Assembly: GCA_017311185.1 (NCBI GenBank)
Contig: JAESUZ010003302.1
Coordinates: forward strand, 124,001-188,000
Direction: 5' to 3'
Origin: Proteles cristata cristata
Lineage: Eukaryota; Chordata; Mammalia; Carnivora; Hyaenidae
Length of the DNA: 64,000 nucleotides
Shown: one piece after another, positions 44,009 through 55,935 of the stretch
Position numbering within the stretch: the stretch's first letter is position 1
Layout: every line of letters begins with the position of its first letter
Notes under the pieces: generated by a model
Databases searched by the model: none
What the model was told of the DNA's origin: nothing
The model's input: only the letters and a program-made list of their open reading frames with translations
Position numbers and translations under genes: made by a program

Positions 44009-44203
44009 TTTTTTTTAATGTTTATTTATTTTTGAGAGAGAGACAGAGTGCATGCAGGGGAGGGGCAGAGACAGAGAGACATAGAATCTGAAGCTGTGAG
44101 CTGTCAGCACAGAGCCTGACGCGGGGCTCGAAGCCATAGACCGTGAGGTCATGTCCTGAGCAGAAGTTGGATCCTTAACCGACTGAGCCACCCAGGCACC
44201 CTA
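44009..44203 (-). mobile_element. Older carnivore SINE, minus strand
   Basis: The reverse complement begins GGGTGCCTGGGTGGCTCAGT. The tail TTTAATGTTTATTTATTTTTG is at the low end. A short AGAATTT/AGAATCT pair flanks it. Confidence 0.92.
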
Positions 44204-44209
44204 GAATCT

Positions 44210-44690
44210 TTCGAAAGCTATACACAAACAACAGCTGACCAAAGGGGAAAAATGGGCCCAAAAACCTTAACAGATACTTCACCAAAGATACACAGATGGC
44301 AACTACATGTGTGAAATATGCTCCACATCTTATGTCATTAGTGAAATTCAAATTAAAACAATGAGCTACTACTCAGTCATAAAAAAGAATGAGATCTTGC
44401 CATTTGCAACAACATGGATGGCCTGGAGAGCAAAATGCTAAGTGAAAGAAGTCAGAGAAAGACAAATACCATATGATTTCACTCATGTGTGGAATGTAAG
44501 AAAACAAAGAAAAAAAAGACAAAAAAACTCAGGGTTTTAAATATAGAGAACTGGTGGTTGCCAGACCAGGGGGAGGGGGAACAGGGAGATGGGGGGGGAT
44601 GGGTGAAATAAGCACATTATGTATAGAATTGTGGAATCATTATAATGTATACCTGAAATTAACATTACACTGTATGTTACTTACATTTGG
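44210..44690 (+). mobile_element. Old L1 3' end
   Basis: CAACATGGATGGCCTGGAGA, ACCATATGATTTCACTCATG, GAGAACTGGTGGTTGCCAGA and a 17-base A run at the end. Confidence 0.85.
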
Positions 44691-44699
44691 AAAAAAAAA

Positions 44700-45560
44700 A
44701 AAAAGGAAAAAGAGCTACCACTACACATTTCTGAGGACGGCCAAAATTTCAGACACCACCAAGCGCTGGCAAGGATGCAGAACATGAGGAAATCTCAATT
44801 ACTGGTGGGAATGCAAAATGGTGTAGCCACATTGGAAGATGGTTTGGTGGTTTCTAACAAAGCTAAACATATACACCATACAACCCAGCAATTGTATGCT
44901 TGGTGTTTACCGAAAGGAATTACAAAACCTGTGTCCACACAAAAATCTGTACACAGATGCTTATAATTTATTCACAATTGCCAAAACATGGAAGCAACCA
45001 AGATTCCTTCAGTAGGATGAATGGATAAACAAACTGTGGTACATCCAGACAATGGAATATTATTTCATGCAAAAAAAAAAAAAAAGAGCTATCAAGCCAC
45101 GAAAAGACAGAGGAAGCTTAAGGCACATTACTAGGTGAAAGAAGCCAACGGTAAAAGTGACAAAGTGTAGGATTCCAACTGTATGACATTCTGGAAAGAC
45201 AAAACTATGGAGACACAAAAAGATTGTTGTTGCCAGAGGTTGGGGTGGATGGATACACAGGTGGAACGCAGTGAATATATTCCGTATGATACTCTGATGG
45301 CAGGTACACATCAGTGTCAGTTTATAAAAACCTACAGCATATACAAGAGTGAACCCTAAAGTATGGACCTAGAGTGATAATAGAATATCAGTATAAGTTA
45401 ATCAATTGCAACTAATGTAGCGCTTTGGTGGGGGGTGTTAAGAAGGGACCTGTGCGTGTGTGGGGGCAGGAGAAATACGGGAAAACTCTACCTTCTGTTC
45501 AATACTGCTGTGAAAATAAAGCTGCTATAAAAAATGAAGTCTATTAAAAATAAAAGAACA
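44700..45560 (+). mobile_element. Second old L1 3' end in tandem
   Basis: GCAAGGATGCAGAACATGAG, CAACCCAGCAATTGTATGCT, GATTCCAACTGTATGACATT and GTTGTTGCCAGAGGTTGG. It follows the A-run of the previous copy. Confidence 0.82.
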
Positions 45561-45762
45561 GCAAGAGCATATATACTGACATGGGAGAGAGATTCAAGAT
45601 ACAGTATTAAAGCAACATGCAGGGAAGTATTTTTCCATTTGTGTGTATGTGTATATCCATAAAAATTTCCTGGAAACTTATACATGGTAACTGGTAACAA
45701 TGATTATGTTTAAGTATGAAAATAGGGGTCAGGGAGAAGGAACGTTGCATTATTATTAATTT

Positions 45763-45973
45763 TTTTAATAATTTATTTATTTCTAGGAGAGAGAGAGAGA
45801 GAGCGTGAACAGGGGAGGGTCAGAGAGAGAGGGAGTCACAGACTGAAACAGGCTCCAGGCTCTGAGCTGGCAGTCAGCACAGAGCCCGACGCGGGGCTCG
45901 AACCCACGAACCGCAAGATCCTGACCTAAGCGAAAGTCGGATGCTCAACCGACTAAGCCACCCAGGCGCCCCA
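45763..45973 (-). mobile_element. Young carnivore SINE, minus strand, perfect 16-bp duplication
   Basis: The reverse complement has GGGGCGCCTGGGTGGCTTAG, GACTGCCAGCTCAGAGCC and CAGTCTGTGACTCC, with TATTTCTAGG at the tail end. GCATTATTATTAATTT is at 45747-45762 and 45974-45989. Confidence 0.97.
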
Positions 45974-45989
45974 GCATTATTATTAATTT

Positions 45990-47204
45990 AAACGCTTCTC
46001 TGACTTGTTTTTGATCAGGCGTGAGTATTTCTCTTATAATGATAATAACTTAAAAGTTCTGTATCAACCCCTCTAAACCATAAGCCAATCATACTGGGTC
46101 TTCCTTCAAAACTCTATCCCCACGTTCTCACCGAAGAATTGCAAGCCTACGTTCAGTCTTCCCATTAACATCTTGCACAAGTAATGATATGTTTTTGGCC
46201 TGAGCCATTCCCCCACTGCTGATATATCCTGCTATACGTCATCAAGCGTTAAGAGCAAAAGAATGTAATCTCACAGTATTTATTAAACCCTCATTGACCT
46301 TGGATTCAGTGGACCTAAACCATCTGTGGACAAAACCACTCGGCATCATTCTATATCCGGAGCTAATTACAACTTCTTCAGAGTCTACAATCAAGCACAG
46401 CTGCTAAAATCAAGACGGGAACAAATACCCTCACGAGAGATATACCTCAAATGCTCTAAAATAAAGTCGTGTTCTAGATCTTTTGTATGCAATGTAGAAC
46501 CACTCAGTTTGGGTATAAACAGACAGGAATCCTCCATGTTAATGACACTGAGTCACCCTCTGGCACCAGGCACACATTAGAAAGTGGTTGATTCATCTCA
46601 GGCTCAATTTACAAGCCCCAAATCGCCATACCTGCGGGGGGGAGGGGGATGGTGTTCAAGTTGCCTCATTACACTGCAGAAGATGACAAAGAATTTCTTT
46701 TAATGGAAAGGGCATGTAGTGAGCTGGTACCAGCTGTCTGCAAATGTCTCTCCACATTGGGCAGAATTTTGGAAATGTTACCCATGGACTTTACTTGCCC
46801 TTCAAAAGACCCACTGGAGAAGCAGAGTGGCAGTTCTACCCATAGACACCCCAGCAGCTTGTGCCTGTCCTTAAGTAGATTTTGTCCCTTTGGGAGGAAA
46901 CAAACAACCTCGTATTGCAACCTGACCCACTGTGACTGGTGTCTAAAGCTAAGGGTGCATTTTAATGAAGACTGTAAAAGAAAGCACAGCAGGTCCTTGC
47001 TAGAAAATTCCACCAGGCACTGGCTGGGATTCAGCGCCTGCCAAAGCCCTGATTTAAATGTATGATGCCCAAGGGAGCCCCACCTGATGTGCCCCCTATT
47101 AACCTTTCATTTTGAGTTGATTAATTAATCACTGCCTCCTCTGTTGCCCTCCCACCTGTTCCACTGAGTTGAAGGCACACCCAGCCCAGTTCAGTGTTTG
47201 TGTC
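45990..47204. other. Repeat-poor intronic sequence
   Basis: No transposon was recognised. Overlapping open frames at 46649-47065 (plus) and 46669-47013 (minus) show no family similarity. Confidence 0.5.
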
Positions 47205-47415
47205 TGTTCTTTCCAGTCCACACAGCAGCCACTAGCCACATGCGGCTGTGTCCATTAAAATTAAAATTCAGTGAAAACTTTAAGATGCAGTTCCTTAGCC
47301 ACACAAGTCACATTCCAAGTGCTCAAAAGTCATGTGTGGCTGGCGGCTACTATGTCGGGCAGTGCCAGAGAACATTCTCATCATCATCATGGAAAGTTCC
47401 ACTGCACTGTACCAC
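47205..47415. mobile_element. Small non-autonomous hAT-type DNA transposon (MER3-like)
   Basis: The mirrored arms CCACTAGCCACATGCGGCTG and CATGTGTGGCTGGCGGCTAC around an AT-rich centre (TTAAAATTAAAATTCAGTG), followed by GAACATTCTCATCATCATCA and GGAAAGTTCC, match the hairpin-like non-autonomous DNA element that I recall as MER3. The exact family name is uncertain. Confidence 0.7.
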
Positions 47416-49237
47416 TCCAGACAGGGAGCTGCTTGAAGCAGGGCCTCAGACTTGGTCAGCTGCATGCCAACGCCAAACACAGGCCGCGACGCAAGCAGGC
47501 GCACCTACAGGTGCGGTCACCGTGATTATACAAACTCCCGTCTGCTCGCGGCAGGGGTACCTCTATCTGTTCACACGGAATTACCAGTAGATAGTTGCTG
47601 CTGTTACTTTGTGACAAATCCATTTGGGTCTCATGCCAAGAGTAAACTTGTCTCTGCAGAGGAACGTGGCTGCTCCCTGCTGGATTAAGAACTGCAGAGG
47701 CAGCCTGGAGCCCTGGCTGCGGTCAGACATGGTCACAGCGCAGCCAGGAAGAGGAGCGCCCGTCAGGTGCCCGGGTACACCTGGCCCCTGCTGTTTTTCT
47801 ACCTTGTTCTTTTCCATGCATAAGCAGCTTCTTTCTTTCTTTCTTTTTTTTTTTTGTCGGGAATGGGGGCACTGGGGAGGGGAAGGGTTCAGTACAAACT
47901 GTAAGCGAAAAATACTTCAATTGCTTTGGTTTTCAGATTTTAAAATCTTTACCCTTTCCTGTGGTTGAAGAACACCACAATGGACATCTGAGCTCAGATG
48001 CGTCATCTCAGCAGTTTCCACTTGTCTGTCTGAACAGGGCTTCCGTAAATACCCGCGCTACACTTCAGTTTGTCCAACAGAGCCAGAACACCCTGCCTGG
48101 CACGGGGGGCCAGTACCCGCCTCTGTTCCACAACTTCAAGCCACTGGAGCTACTTATCAAGGAGGAAACAGACTCCTTTGACAGTGGGCCTGGTAACAAA
48201 GTGCAGGGAAGACCCACTAGAAGAGAGGCTGGAATCGAATTTGGACATGAGGGGTCAAACCATGACCCAGGAAGTGGGACTGTGGCATAAGCCCCTTGAT
48301 CCCCTGCGTTCAGGAAGAAGACTAAAATCAGTCTCAAGAGATGGAGCCTACCATGCGGAGGGGCTGGACAAAGGATGCTCCACCTTGATAGGATAAAGAC
48401 CTCCTCTGATGTGGAAGCATGTAGAGCCGGTGGTGGGAAATCTACGTGACAAACTCATCGCAGCGCATGGTCAAGTTTACAAATGTCTCTGGTGAAAGTA
48501 ATTATACCCCTTACACAACAAGTAGATATCCCTCTCCCACCTCATGCTAGAATGAAAACAAACCCAAAATGCTAAGTGGCGCTTCTCCCTGATTTCCACG
48601 AAGTTTTGCACCATTTTAACCCTTCTTGCTTTGGTCTACATTTGAATACATCTGTCTTGATAAATTTATGCTTTTACACCTCGAAGCGCGCTGCGTAATT
48701 AATATCTTCTGGGTTATCTAAGTACTGCCACATTGTGAGGGGACATGAAAATGGTTTTGCTTTTACTGATTACTAAATGGATTTAGCTACTGCCACCTGA
48801 GCTCCCAATAGCTTCATGAATAAATTTAAAACACTCCCAGAGAGGACAGCAGTGATGTGAAGGCAGCAGTTCACCGGAAGGGAGGGGTCAGCATTTCAGC
48901 CCACAACAGCCACTGGTACCCGTACATGGGCAGTGTGTGACCCAGGCAGCTGATTTCGGTTACTCACGGGGCACACCTCATTCCACGCACCTATGTATGG
49001 TGGAACGTGGTAAGCAAGGTGCCGTGGCCAAAAATCCTTTGATAGATTTCCAGGAAACATCCAAGTGTCCTATGTACCTGGCAAGCAGCTTGACTTAAAA
49101 GGTGGAGGAGGAAGATTTTGTTTTGTTTTGTCTTGTTGATTTAGAGGACAGGCTCATTCCTCCTTTCCAGTAAGAAACGTAAATTTCTGTGATGGCTGTT
49201 CTGAGAAATACCAAAGGTGACTGGAATGCCTGCAAGG
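47416..49237. other. Intronic sequence with a pyrimidine tract
   Basis: A CTTT/T-run tract lies at 47829-47857. The part 48590-48810 is repeat-free and AT-rich and is listed as a possible conserved element. No exon was seen. Confidence 0.45.
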
Positions 49238-49247
49238 ATAACCTTTT

Positions 49248-49486
49248 TTATGTTAATTTATTTGGAGGGGAGGAAAGGGGGGTGGAAAGAGAGAGAGAGG
49301 GACAGAGAGAGGGGGAGAGGGGGAGCGCAAGTGAGCAGGGGAGGGGCAGAAAGAGAAGGAAAGAGAGAGTCCCAAGCAGGCTTCACGCTGTCAGCACACA
49401 GCCCAACATGGGGCTCAAATTCACAACCTGAGCCAAAATCAAGAGTCAAGACGCTTAACTGACTGAGCTACCCAGGTGCCCCCGGA
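49248..49486 (-). mobile_element. Older carnivore SINE, minus strand, 10-bp duplication
   Basis: The reverse complement begins GGGGGCACCTGGGTAGCTCA and has a long GA tract. ATAACCTTTT is at 49238-49247 and 49487-49496. Chance open frames run through the purine-rich tract. Confidence 0.93.
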
Positions 49487-49539
49487 ATAACCTTTTCCAT
49501 AGAATTCAAAGCTGAGAGCTAAGGGACTCCTCAGCTAGA

Positions 49540-49700
49540 CAAAAAAAAAAAAAAAGGAGTTGGGGGGAATGGGGACTAACTGCCAGTAAGTATTGGGTTA
49601 GACAGGGGTGAGGATGCTGAGAAGCACTGAACGTAAAATGGTAAATTTTAGGTTATGTGAATCACATCTCAAAAAAAATGCAGTAGCTCTCTCCAGGTGC
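49540..49700 (+). mobile_element. Possible old L1 3' UTR scrap
   Basis: GTAAATTTTAGGTTATGTGA followed by ATCACATCTCAAAAAAA resembles the end of old L1 3' UTRs. Confidence 0.4.
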
Positions 49701-50194
49701 CATCCCAGCATTCAGCTCTGCAAGGGGTACCCCAGGACCTCAAAGATCAGATGCCTTATCAGGCAGGGCCCCAAGGACTCCAGCAGTTAATCATTTGGTA
49801 CAGAAACGGCCCTGGAGCCGGAAGATACTACACCTTGTAACGGTGCTGTCACTCACTGACTAGGGGCCCCCAAGCATTTTCTTGATGTCATATGAGTGAC
49901 CTGTTCCCCATATGTACATTTAAGGTGTCATACCTGTTGACTGCTCAATCTCCCAATGGAATATGGTGGATGACATGACTGAAACAAAGCCACCACGAAC
50001 AAAGTGCCATCAGGATGTGCCAGGATGCTTGGGTCTCACAGTAACCCTATGACAAGAGGCACACTGCTCTTAGGGCCACAGTTTCTAAGAAGCAGTGCAA
50101 GATACTAAATGTCTTGCTGAGAGTGATACTGCTGGTATCACATCAAAAACTGGAACCCAACTCCAGACCAAGGCTGTTGCAACACAACTCATGA
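49701..50194. other. Intronic sequence, no feature seen
   Basis: Unique-looking sequence. No repeat recognised. Confidence 0.45.
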
Positions 50195-50465
50195 AGGTAT
50201 CAGTCCTGGTGACCAGCTCTGGAGCCAGACCGCCTGGGTACTGAGGTCCCAGCTCTGCCATTCACCGGCAGAGAAACTTTGGGCAAGAGATGGCTCCGTG
50301 CCTCAGTTTCCTCCTCTGTCAAACAGAGATAACACCAGACTACTGCAGTAAGTTTATGGGACAGTTAAATTGGTCATTATACAGAACGTGATTAGCACAG
50401 TAGCTGACACACAGGAATCTCTCCAATACTAGCTATTATAATTATTATATTGGGCATTAAGTAAA
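50195..50465 (+). mobile_element. MIR element
   Basis: The core MIR order is visible: AGCTCTGGAGCCAGACCGCC, CAGCTCTGCCATTCACC, CTTTGGGCAAG, GTGCCTCAGTTTCCTCCTCT and ATTAGCACAGTAGCTGACAC. Well preserved for its age. Confidence 0.92.
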
Positions 50466-50520
50466 GCAGAAGCTAGTAACAGGTTATTAAGTAGGAGGCC
50501 CTCAAAAAATACACAAGTAA

Positions 50521-50744
50521 GTGGCGCCTGGGCGACTCGGTTGGTTAAGCATCCGACTTCAGCTCAGGTCATGATCTCACAGTTCATGGGTTCAAGCCCC
50601 ATGTGAGGCACTGTGCTGACAGCTCAAAGCCTGGAGCCTGCTTAGGATTCTGTGTCTCCTTCTCTCTCTGCCCCTCCCCCACTTGTGCTCTGACTTCCTC
50701 TCTCTCTCTCAGAAGCAAATAAAACATTAAAAATTTTTAAAAAG
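50521..50744 (+). mobile_element. Carnivore SINE with 13-bp duplication
   Basis: The head is GTGGCGCCTGGGCGACTCGG, with GACAGCTCAAAGCCTGGAGC and a CT tract. AATACACAAGTAA / AATATACAAGTAA (one mismatch) is at 50508-50520 and 50745-50757. Confidence 0.95.
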
Positions 50745-51020
50745 AATATACAAGTAAATAGCTTATAGGAGAGTCTTAATAAAATGTTCAAAAGCTTAAT
50801 AGATGTAGGCACCAGAGGCACATTCTGATCTGAACTCACCTAATGTCTGATGAACCTTTAGATCCTACTGATGTGACATAAGCTTGGGAAATCAAAACAC
50901 AAGAATGTCACAGGTGATCCCCAAACACTCCTAAGCCATGGGCTCTTGATTAATAACGTATGTGGCATTTCCTTTCCCCTACAGCCAATAGAAATGTAAA
51001 GTGGATATCTGTATAATTTC

Positions 51021-51239
51021 TTTTTTTTAAGCGTTTAATGTTTTATTTAGTTTAGTTTTGAGAGACAGAGAGAGATACAGTGTGAGCAGGGGAGAGGCAG
51101 AGAGAGGGGGAGACACAGCATCTGAAGCAGGTTCCAGGCTCTGAGCTGTCAGCACTGAGCCCGACGTGGGGCTCGAACCATGAGATCATGACTTGAGCCG
51201 AAGTCGGATGCTTAACTGACTGGGCCACCCAGGTGCCTC
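51021..51239 (-). mobile_element. Older carnivore SINE, minus strand
   Basis: The reverse complement starts AGAGGCACCTGGGTGGCCCA, with GACAGCTCAGAGCCTGGAAC. A short TAATTTCTT pair flanks it. Confidence 0.93.
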
Positions 51240-51249
51240 TAGTTGCGTA

Positions 51250-51929
51250 ATTTCTTAAGTAAGGTGGGAAAATGTCTCTGGTTGATGTTGCATGAGTGGA
51301 AACTTCCAAATCAGAGCCAGGCATAGCTGAATAGGACCTCAGAGATCACCTAGTCCAACCCACTCATTTTAGAGATAAAGAGAATCCACTAAAAGGTTTA
51401 CTTTGGTAGGGAGGGGAGGTTGTTTCAAGGTGGTTAAACAAAAACAGGAGAATTCCATTATAAGACAGTTCATTATGTAATACAGAGGTGTTCAGGTGCA
51501 GCCTGGGCTGTATCATGGCCTCATAAAGAGCCAAACTGGACAGACAGCCTGATGTACCCGATTAACTTCAAAGGCAAAGCAAAGCAATCATGACACAAGG
51601 TCCAGTATTAGCTAGGGGCTTCCCCAACCATGTTCATGAGCGGACTCAGAGGTGGAATCTGAGTTTAGACTTGACCAGCCTATCAAGATTTCAGCCTTAC
51701 CACCTGGCCATGCCAGTGCACAGGGAGAACCGCACAGCCAGCCCAAGGCAGCTCCTACAGGTCCCCAACCCAGACCCTTCTCCTGAAATCCAATCCTGTG
51801 GGCCATGCTATGCAGGAGAGATTTCCACAGCTCCTCCAAAGACACATGCCCAACTAGCTTCAGTCTTTCCTGTCCTTCCGAGTCTGGCTTCTCCCTTTTG
51901 CATAGCAGGAGCTCAAGGGAGTGCATTAC
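51250..51929. other. Intronic sequence, possible MIR-related scrap
   Basis: GACCTCAGAGATCACCTAGT followed by CCAACCCACTCATTTTAGAG at 51340-51375 resembles a common ancient SINE motif. The remainder is unrecognised. Confidence 0.4.
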
Positions 51930-52495
51930 TACCTACCTAGGTACCCAGGTCAAAAGCATGACTGTTATACTTGATCTCTCCTTCATTGTGATCCATCCAT
52001 GGCCAAGTTTTATGTCTTTTACCACCACAATATTTCTCATACCTGTCCCATCACCTCCACTTCTGTGGTCACTCCCTTAGTTTCTCATCTCAATTATAAC
52101 AGCCCTCCATCTGTTCTCTTAGCTTCAATCTCTTTTCCATTCTGCTGCCCCAAAGATGTGATACAAAGACCTGCTTAGGTCACTGTTGTTATTCAAAAAC
52201 TACCAACGTTTCCCCATTGCCTAAAGAATCAAGTCCAAACCCCTTGCCTATCATTCAAAACCCAACCATTCTCTGAACTTTGCTACCTCCGCGCCCAGTG
52301 CTCTCTTTACATCAACCTCCTCCTCTTTCTGCAGAGTTTGTCAGCATCCTCGGGGGCGTTTCCTCTATGCAGCCCCCTGGTGCCCACCCCAGAGCAAAAC
52401 TCATCACGTTGGTCATGCTTCATCTTTCATGCTGAAGTGTACTAGATATAACTGGACCTGTAACCCTCACAGTGGATTGTAAGTTCTTTAAAGAC
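51930..52495 (+). mobile_element. L2 LINE ORF2 end and 3' UTR
   Basis: ATGACTGTTATACTTGATCT, TAGTTTCTCATCTCAATTAT, CTTTTCCATTCTGCTGCCCC, CCCATTGCCTAAAGAATCAA and GTCCAAACCCCTTGCC follow the L2 consensus order. Not coding. Confidence 0.82.
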
Positions 52496-52506
52496 AGGGA
52501 CTGGGG

Positions 52507-52735
52507 GGCGACTGGGGGGCTCAGCTGGTTAAGCTTTGGCTCAGGTCATGATCTCGTAGTCCATGGATTTAAGCCCTACGTCAAGCCCTGGGCTGACAGT
52601 TCAGAGCCCCTGGAGCCTGCTTCAGATTCTGTGTCTCCCTTTCTCTCTCTGCCCCTCCCCAACTCACGCTCTGCCTCTGTCTCTCTCCCTCCCTCCCTCA
52701 AAAATAAACATTAAAAAAAGATTTAAAAAAAAAAC
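52507..52735 (+). mobile_element. Older carnivore SINE
   Basis: The head is GGGCGACTGGGGGGCTCAGC and the A-box is shortened. GACAGTTCAGAGCCCCTGGA, a CT tract and CAAAAATAAACATT follow. A GACCAGGACTGGG-like flank suggests the duplication. Confidence 0.92.
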
Positions 52736-52739
52736 GACC

Positions 52740-53364
52740 AGGACTGGGTCTTGATCTTTTCGGCATACAGGGACTTGTCCTATAACAGTGTCTAGTTCAC
52801 CACCTCAAATTAACCACTCTTCTAGCAGATGCTTCGCTTGGAAACCTAAGACCAGCTATGTCCAGGGAACCAACACTTACAACCTACTCTTTAAACCTGT
52901 GTACAGATAAATTTTCTGCAAGGAAAACCATGAAATTCTCCCCCTAAGAACTGAAATTTTGAGAACTTTCTAACGAGAGAGTGCCTGCAAGTGAGGAAGA
53001 CAATTAAGGAGACACCTCTCAGTCTGGATGAAGGGTTTCCTGGGAATCCAGCTGTTCCTGGTAATTGGTTTTTGGATCAGTTAGAAAACCGAAGCAGCTT
53101 TCAGGGAAGACTGCCCTCTGACCGGTGGCCTAGAAGACAGGAAAACTCCTACCAAAAAGTCCTTTTGCCATAGGGCAAGTGAAAAGAAAAAAGACCCATG
53201 AAGAGGGGTAGACTCGGATTTTTTAACTCGGCTATCTGTCTTTATTGTGGAGTTGTAAGTGCTCTTTATCACATACACGATGTGCAGGAGTGCTTTCCCA
53301 GTTTATCTTTGTTTTCTTTCTGCACCCGGACATTTGCTGCCATATTTAAAATAGGACATGAAGA
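52740..53364. other. Intronic sequence, no repeat recognised
   Basis: The first 60 bp may be the tail of the L2 copy. The rest is unique. Confidence 0.45.
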
Positions 53365-53597
53365 GGGGCGCCTGGGTGGCTTAGTCGGTTAAGCGTCCGA
53401 CTTTCGCTTAGGTCATGATCTCGCGGTTCGTGGGTTCGAGCCCCGCGTCGGGCTCTGTGCTGACTGCCAGCTCAGAGCCTGGAGCCTGTTTCAGTCTGTG
53501 ACTCCCTCTCTCTCTGACCCTCCCCTGCTCACGCTGTCTCTCTCTCTCTCCTAGAAATAAAAACACTGAAAAAAAAAATTAAAAAAAAAAAAAAAAA
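53365..53597 (+). mobile_element. Young carnivore SINE, near-consensus
   Basis: This copy has every young-subfamily base: GGCTTAGTCGG, TTTCGCTTAGG, GACTGCCAGCTC, CAGTCTGTGACTCC and CTAGAAATAAA, then a long A-tail. No clear duplication was found, perhaps because of loss at one edge. Confidence 0.96.
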
Positions 53598-53725
53598 GCC
53601 TATTTGTTCTCCAGAAATTTTAGGATCACCTTGTCAGTTTCTACAAAAGAGACCGCTGGGATTTTGACTGGAATTGCCTTAAATCTGCAGATCAATTCGG
53701 GAAGTATTACCCTGTCTATTTTTAA
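53598..53725 (-). mobile_element. L1 fragment, minus strand
   Basis: TTTTAGGATCACCTTGTCAG, GCTGGGATTTTGACTGGAAT and CAGATCAATTCGGGAAGTAT are antisense L1 ORF2 landmarks. Confidence 0.78.
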
Positions 53726-53759
53726 ACATGCTCAAATTTCTCCCCTTTGAAACTAGAAA

Positions 53760-54370
53760 ACCCTCTTTTGACTGTGCATCCCCATCTCTCTCTCCTCCTC
53801 TTCATAACCAAACACTCCCTCCCTCCCCATCACTCCCCGAGGCCTCATGGGACCTCACACTCAGCATGCCCCAAACCAAACACCTGCACCTGCCTCTCCA
53901 ATCCAGACTTTTCCTGTGCTCCTCCTCTGTTTTGCTGAATGACACAGCTACCCACACAGTGTCCAATTCGGAAACCTGCACAGTGTCCAGGGCATCTCTC
54001 TTGAGCTCACAGCCATGCCACCACGAATGGTCAACTCCACTACTACGACACGCTCTCGGTCCACCCACTTCTCCCACATCTTAACTGCAGCCATCATCTC
54101 TTAACTGGATGGCTGCAAGGGCCACACATCTGGCAGGCACAGGTCTACTCCCTGCCCCAACCCATCCTCTACACAGCAGGGGAGGAGACGCCTTTTTCTT
54201 TTCTTTTTTTTTTTAAACAAACATCATAGCACATCATTTCACTGCTCAAAACTCTCAAAGACCTCCTTCGCTACAGAATATAAATTCCACATGCTTAACT
54301 ATGGCCTACAAGGCTTGATCTGTCCCCTGCCTACCTCTCTCTGCAGGCCCCTCTTATGCTACGCCTCTGT
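53760..54370 (+). mobile_element. L2 LINE ORF2 end
   Basis: The run CATGCCCCAAACCAAACACC, GCTGAATGACACAGCTACCC, ACTGCAGCCATCATCTCTTA, TCATTTCACTGCTCAAAACT and TATGGCCTACAAGGCTTGAT follows the L2 order. The frames at 53728-54084 and 53747-53938 are decayed L2, not a gene. Confidence 0.82.
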
Positions 54371-54439
54371 TTTATGTGATTTTTGTTACTTGTTTTCAGG
54401 TAATGTATGCCCATGCTGAAAATCTTAGACAATGTGGAA

Positions 54440-54760
54440 TAGAATAAGAAATAAAATATCAGCAAGTAATTACAACACAGATGAATGTTGAGGAAATTAT
54501 GCTCAGTGAAATTAGCCAGTCACAAAAAGACAAACACTGTGTGACTCCAGTTCTAGGAGGTCCCTAGTAATCAAATTCCTAGACACAAACTAGAATTGTG
54601 GTTGCCAGGTACCGGGGACGAATTGTTTAGTGAGTAGAGTTTCAGTTTTGCAAGGCAAATATGCTGAATACTACTGGATGGTACACTTACAAGTGCTTAA
54701 GATGGGAAACTTCAGGTTATGCGGGGGGTTTTGTTGGTTTATTTTGTTGTTGTTGTTGTT
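54440..54760 (+). mobile_element. Old L1 3' UTR fragment
   Basis: AGATGAATGTTGAGGAAATT, TGTGTGACTCCAGTTCTAGG and GTGGTTGCCAGGTACCGGGG are old L1 3' motifs. Confidence 0.75.
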
Positions 54761-55726
54761 TGCCACGGTTAAAGCTTTCAAAAATAACAGCAATTGATGG
54801 TTTCTTAAAAACAAACTTCACAAAAATGAAGTCAGGCATCTCAAAGCAGTATTAACTTTGGGCACAACCTGAAATGTCACCTAATCAGCCACCCTTTAGA
54901 ATACAGCAAACACACCTCCAGGGTATAACTCAGTGACCAAGTTTAGGAACCTCTTCCCTCTCAGGAACACCTGGGTTGAGGGTCCACGCAGGTGTCTTTA
55001 AGGTCATACCCTGGAAAGGCTGGATTGCTGTAAATGTCTCTTTTGTGTTGACCCCCAAACTGCCCAGGAGATCTCATTTCCCTGTCACACTCCTCACTTT
55101 CTTTCTCCATTCTTCCTCCCTTTGACTCGTAGGACTTTTCTCCATGAGCCTGTTCATGTATGTCATATTTCCAAGCAATGGCCTGCTCTAATTCCCTTCC
55201 ATTATATACCCAATGGCAGCCTGCTGCTTGGATCAACAATGACAAATGCCAAGACCTGTATACACAATGAGGGGATGGAGCCCTGATGGCCACTGGCACT
55301 GGTGTGGGGGCTCTGTAAACACTGACCAGGCAATCTGGGAAGCAGTGTCAGACATGGAAAGAGCCAGCCTGTGGGTATAAATATATCCTCCTCCATAACC
55401 TCCTCCAGGGATAGCTTATCATTGAAGCAGGCAATCAATCTGGCTCACCCTTCAACACAAATCCTCAAGAGGAGACACAAATTCCCCCCCACCCTGAGGT
55501 TTGCAAGGCTGGTGTCATGGGCTACACAGCAATATCCAGGCCTGTGTTCTTGATCTGGCAAAGTGAATCTCTAAATCAGCCAGTTCTATGAAGGAATATA
55601 AATCAAATAAGCTATTTAATACTGTGCAGCTGCACTCTCCCCTTTTCCTGCTTTGTACACAAGCTGGTGGAGGGTGCTAAGGATGTAGAGATGTTGAGGA
55701 TACAAGGCAATTTCTAAAAGTCCATT
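54761..55726. other. Intronic sequence, no repeat recognised
   Basis: Unique-looking sequence with only short, family-less frames. Confidence 0.5.
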
Positions 55727-55742
55727 AGAAATGACAAGTATC

Positions 55743-55935
55743 GGGGCGCCTGGGTGGCTTAGTCGGTTAAGCGTCCGATTTTCGCTTGGGTCATGATCTC
55801 GCGGTTCGTGGGTTCGAGCCCCGCGTCGGGCTCTGTGCTGACTGCCAGCTCAGAGCCTGGAGCCTGTTTCAGTCTGTGACTCCCTCTCTCTCTGACCCTC
55901 CCCTGCTCACGCTGTCTCTCTCTCTCTCTAGAAAT

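Noticed and set aside
46649..47065. 138-codon plus-strand frame with a 114-codon frame on the other strand
   Set aside because: Both frames cover the same DNA and neither resembles a known family. No splice or promoter signal was seen.
47829..47857. Polypyrimidine tract as a splice acceptor
   Set aside because: On the plus strand it lies opposite to the gene and is not followed by a convincing AG plus coding frame. It is a simple CTTT/T repeat.
49248..49486. Arg/Glu-rich frames of 60-80 codons
   Set aside because: They arise from the GA-rich tract of a reverse-oriented SINE.
53365..53470. tRNA-Lys genes at SINE heads
   Set aside because: The A and B boxes are present but the cloverleaf is not preserved and each is attached to a SINE body and A-tail. 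They are SINEs, not tRNA genes.
53728..54084. 118-codon frame on the plus strand
   Set aside because: The DNA follows the L2 LINE order, so the frame is decayed transposon sequence.
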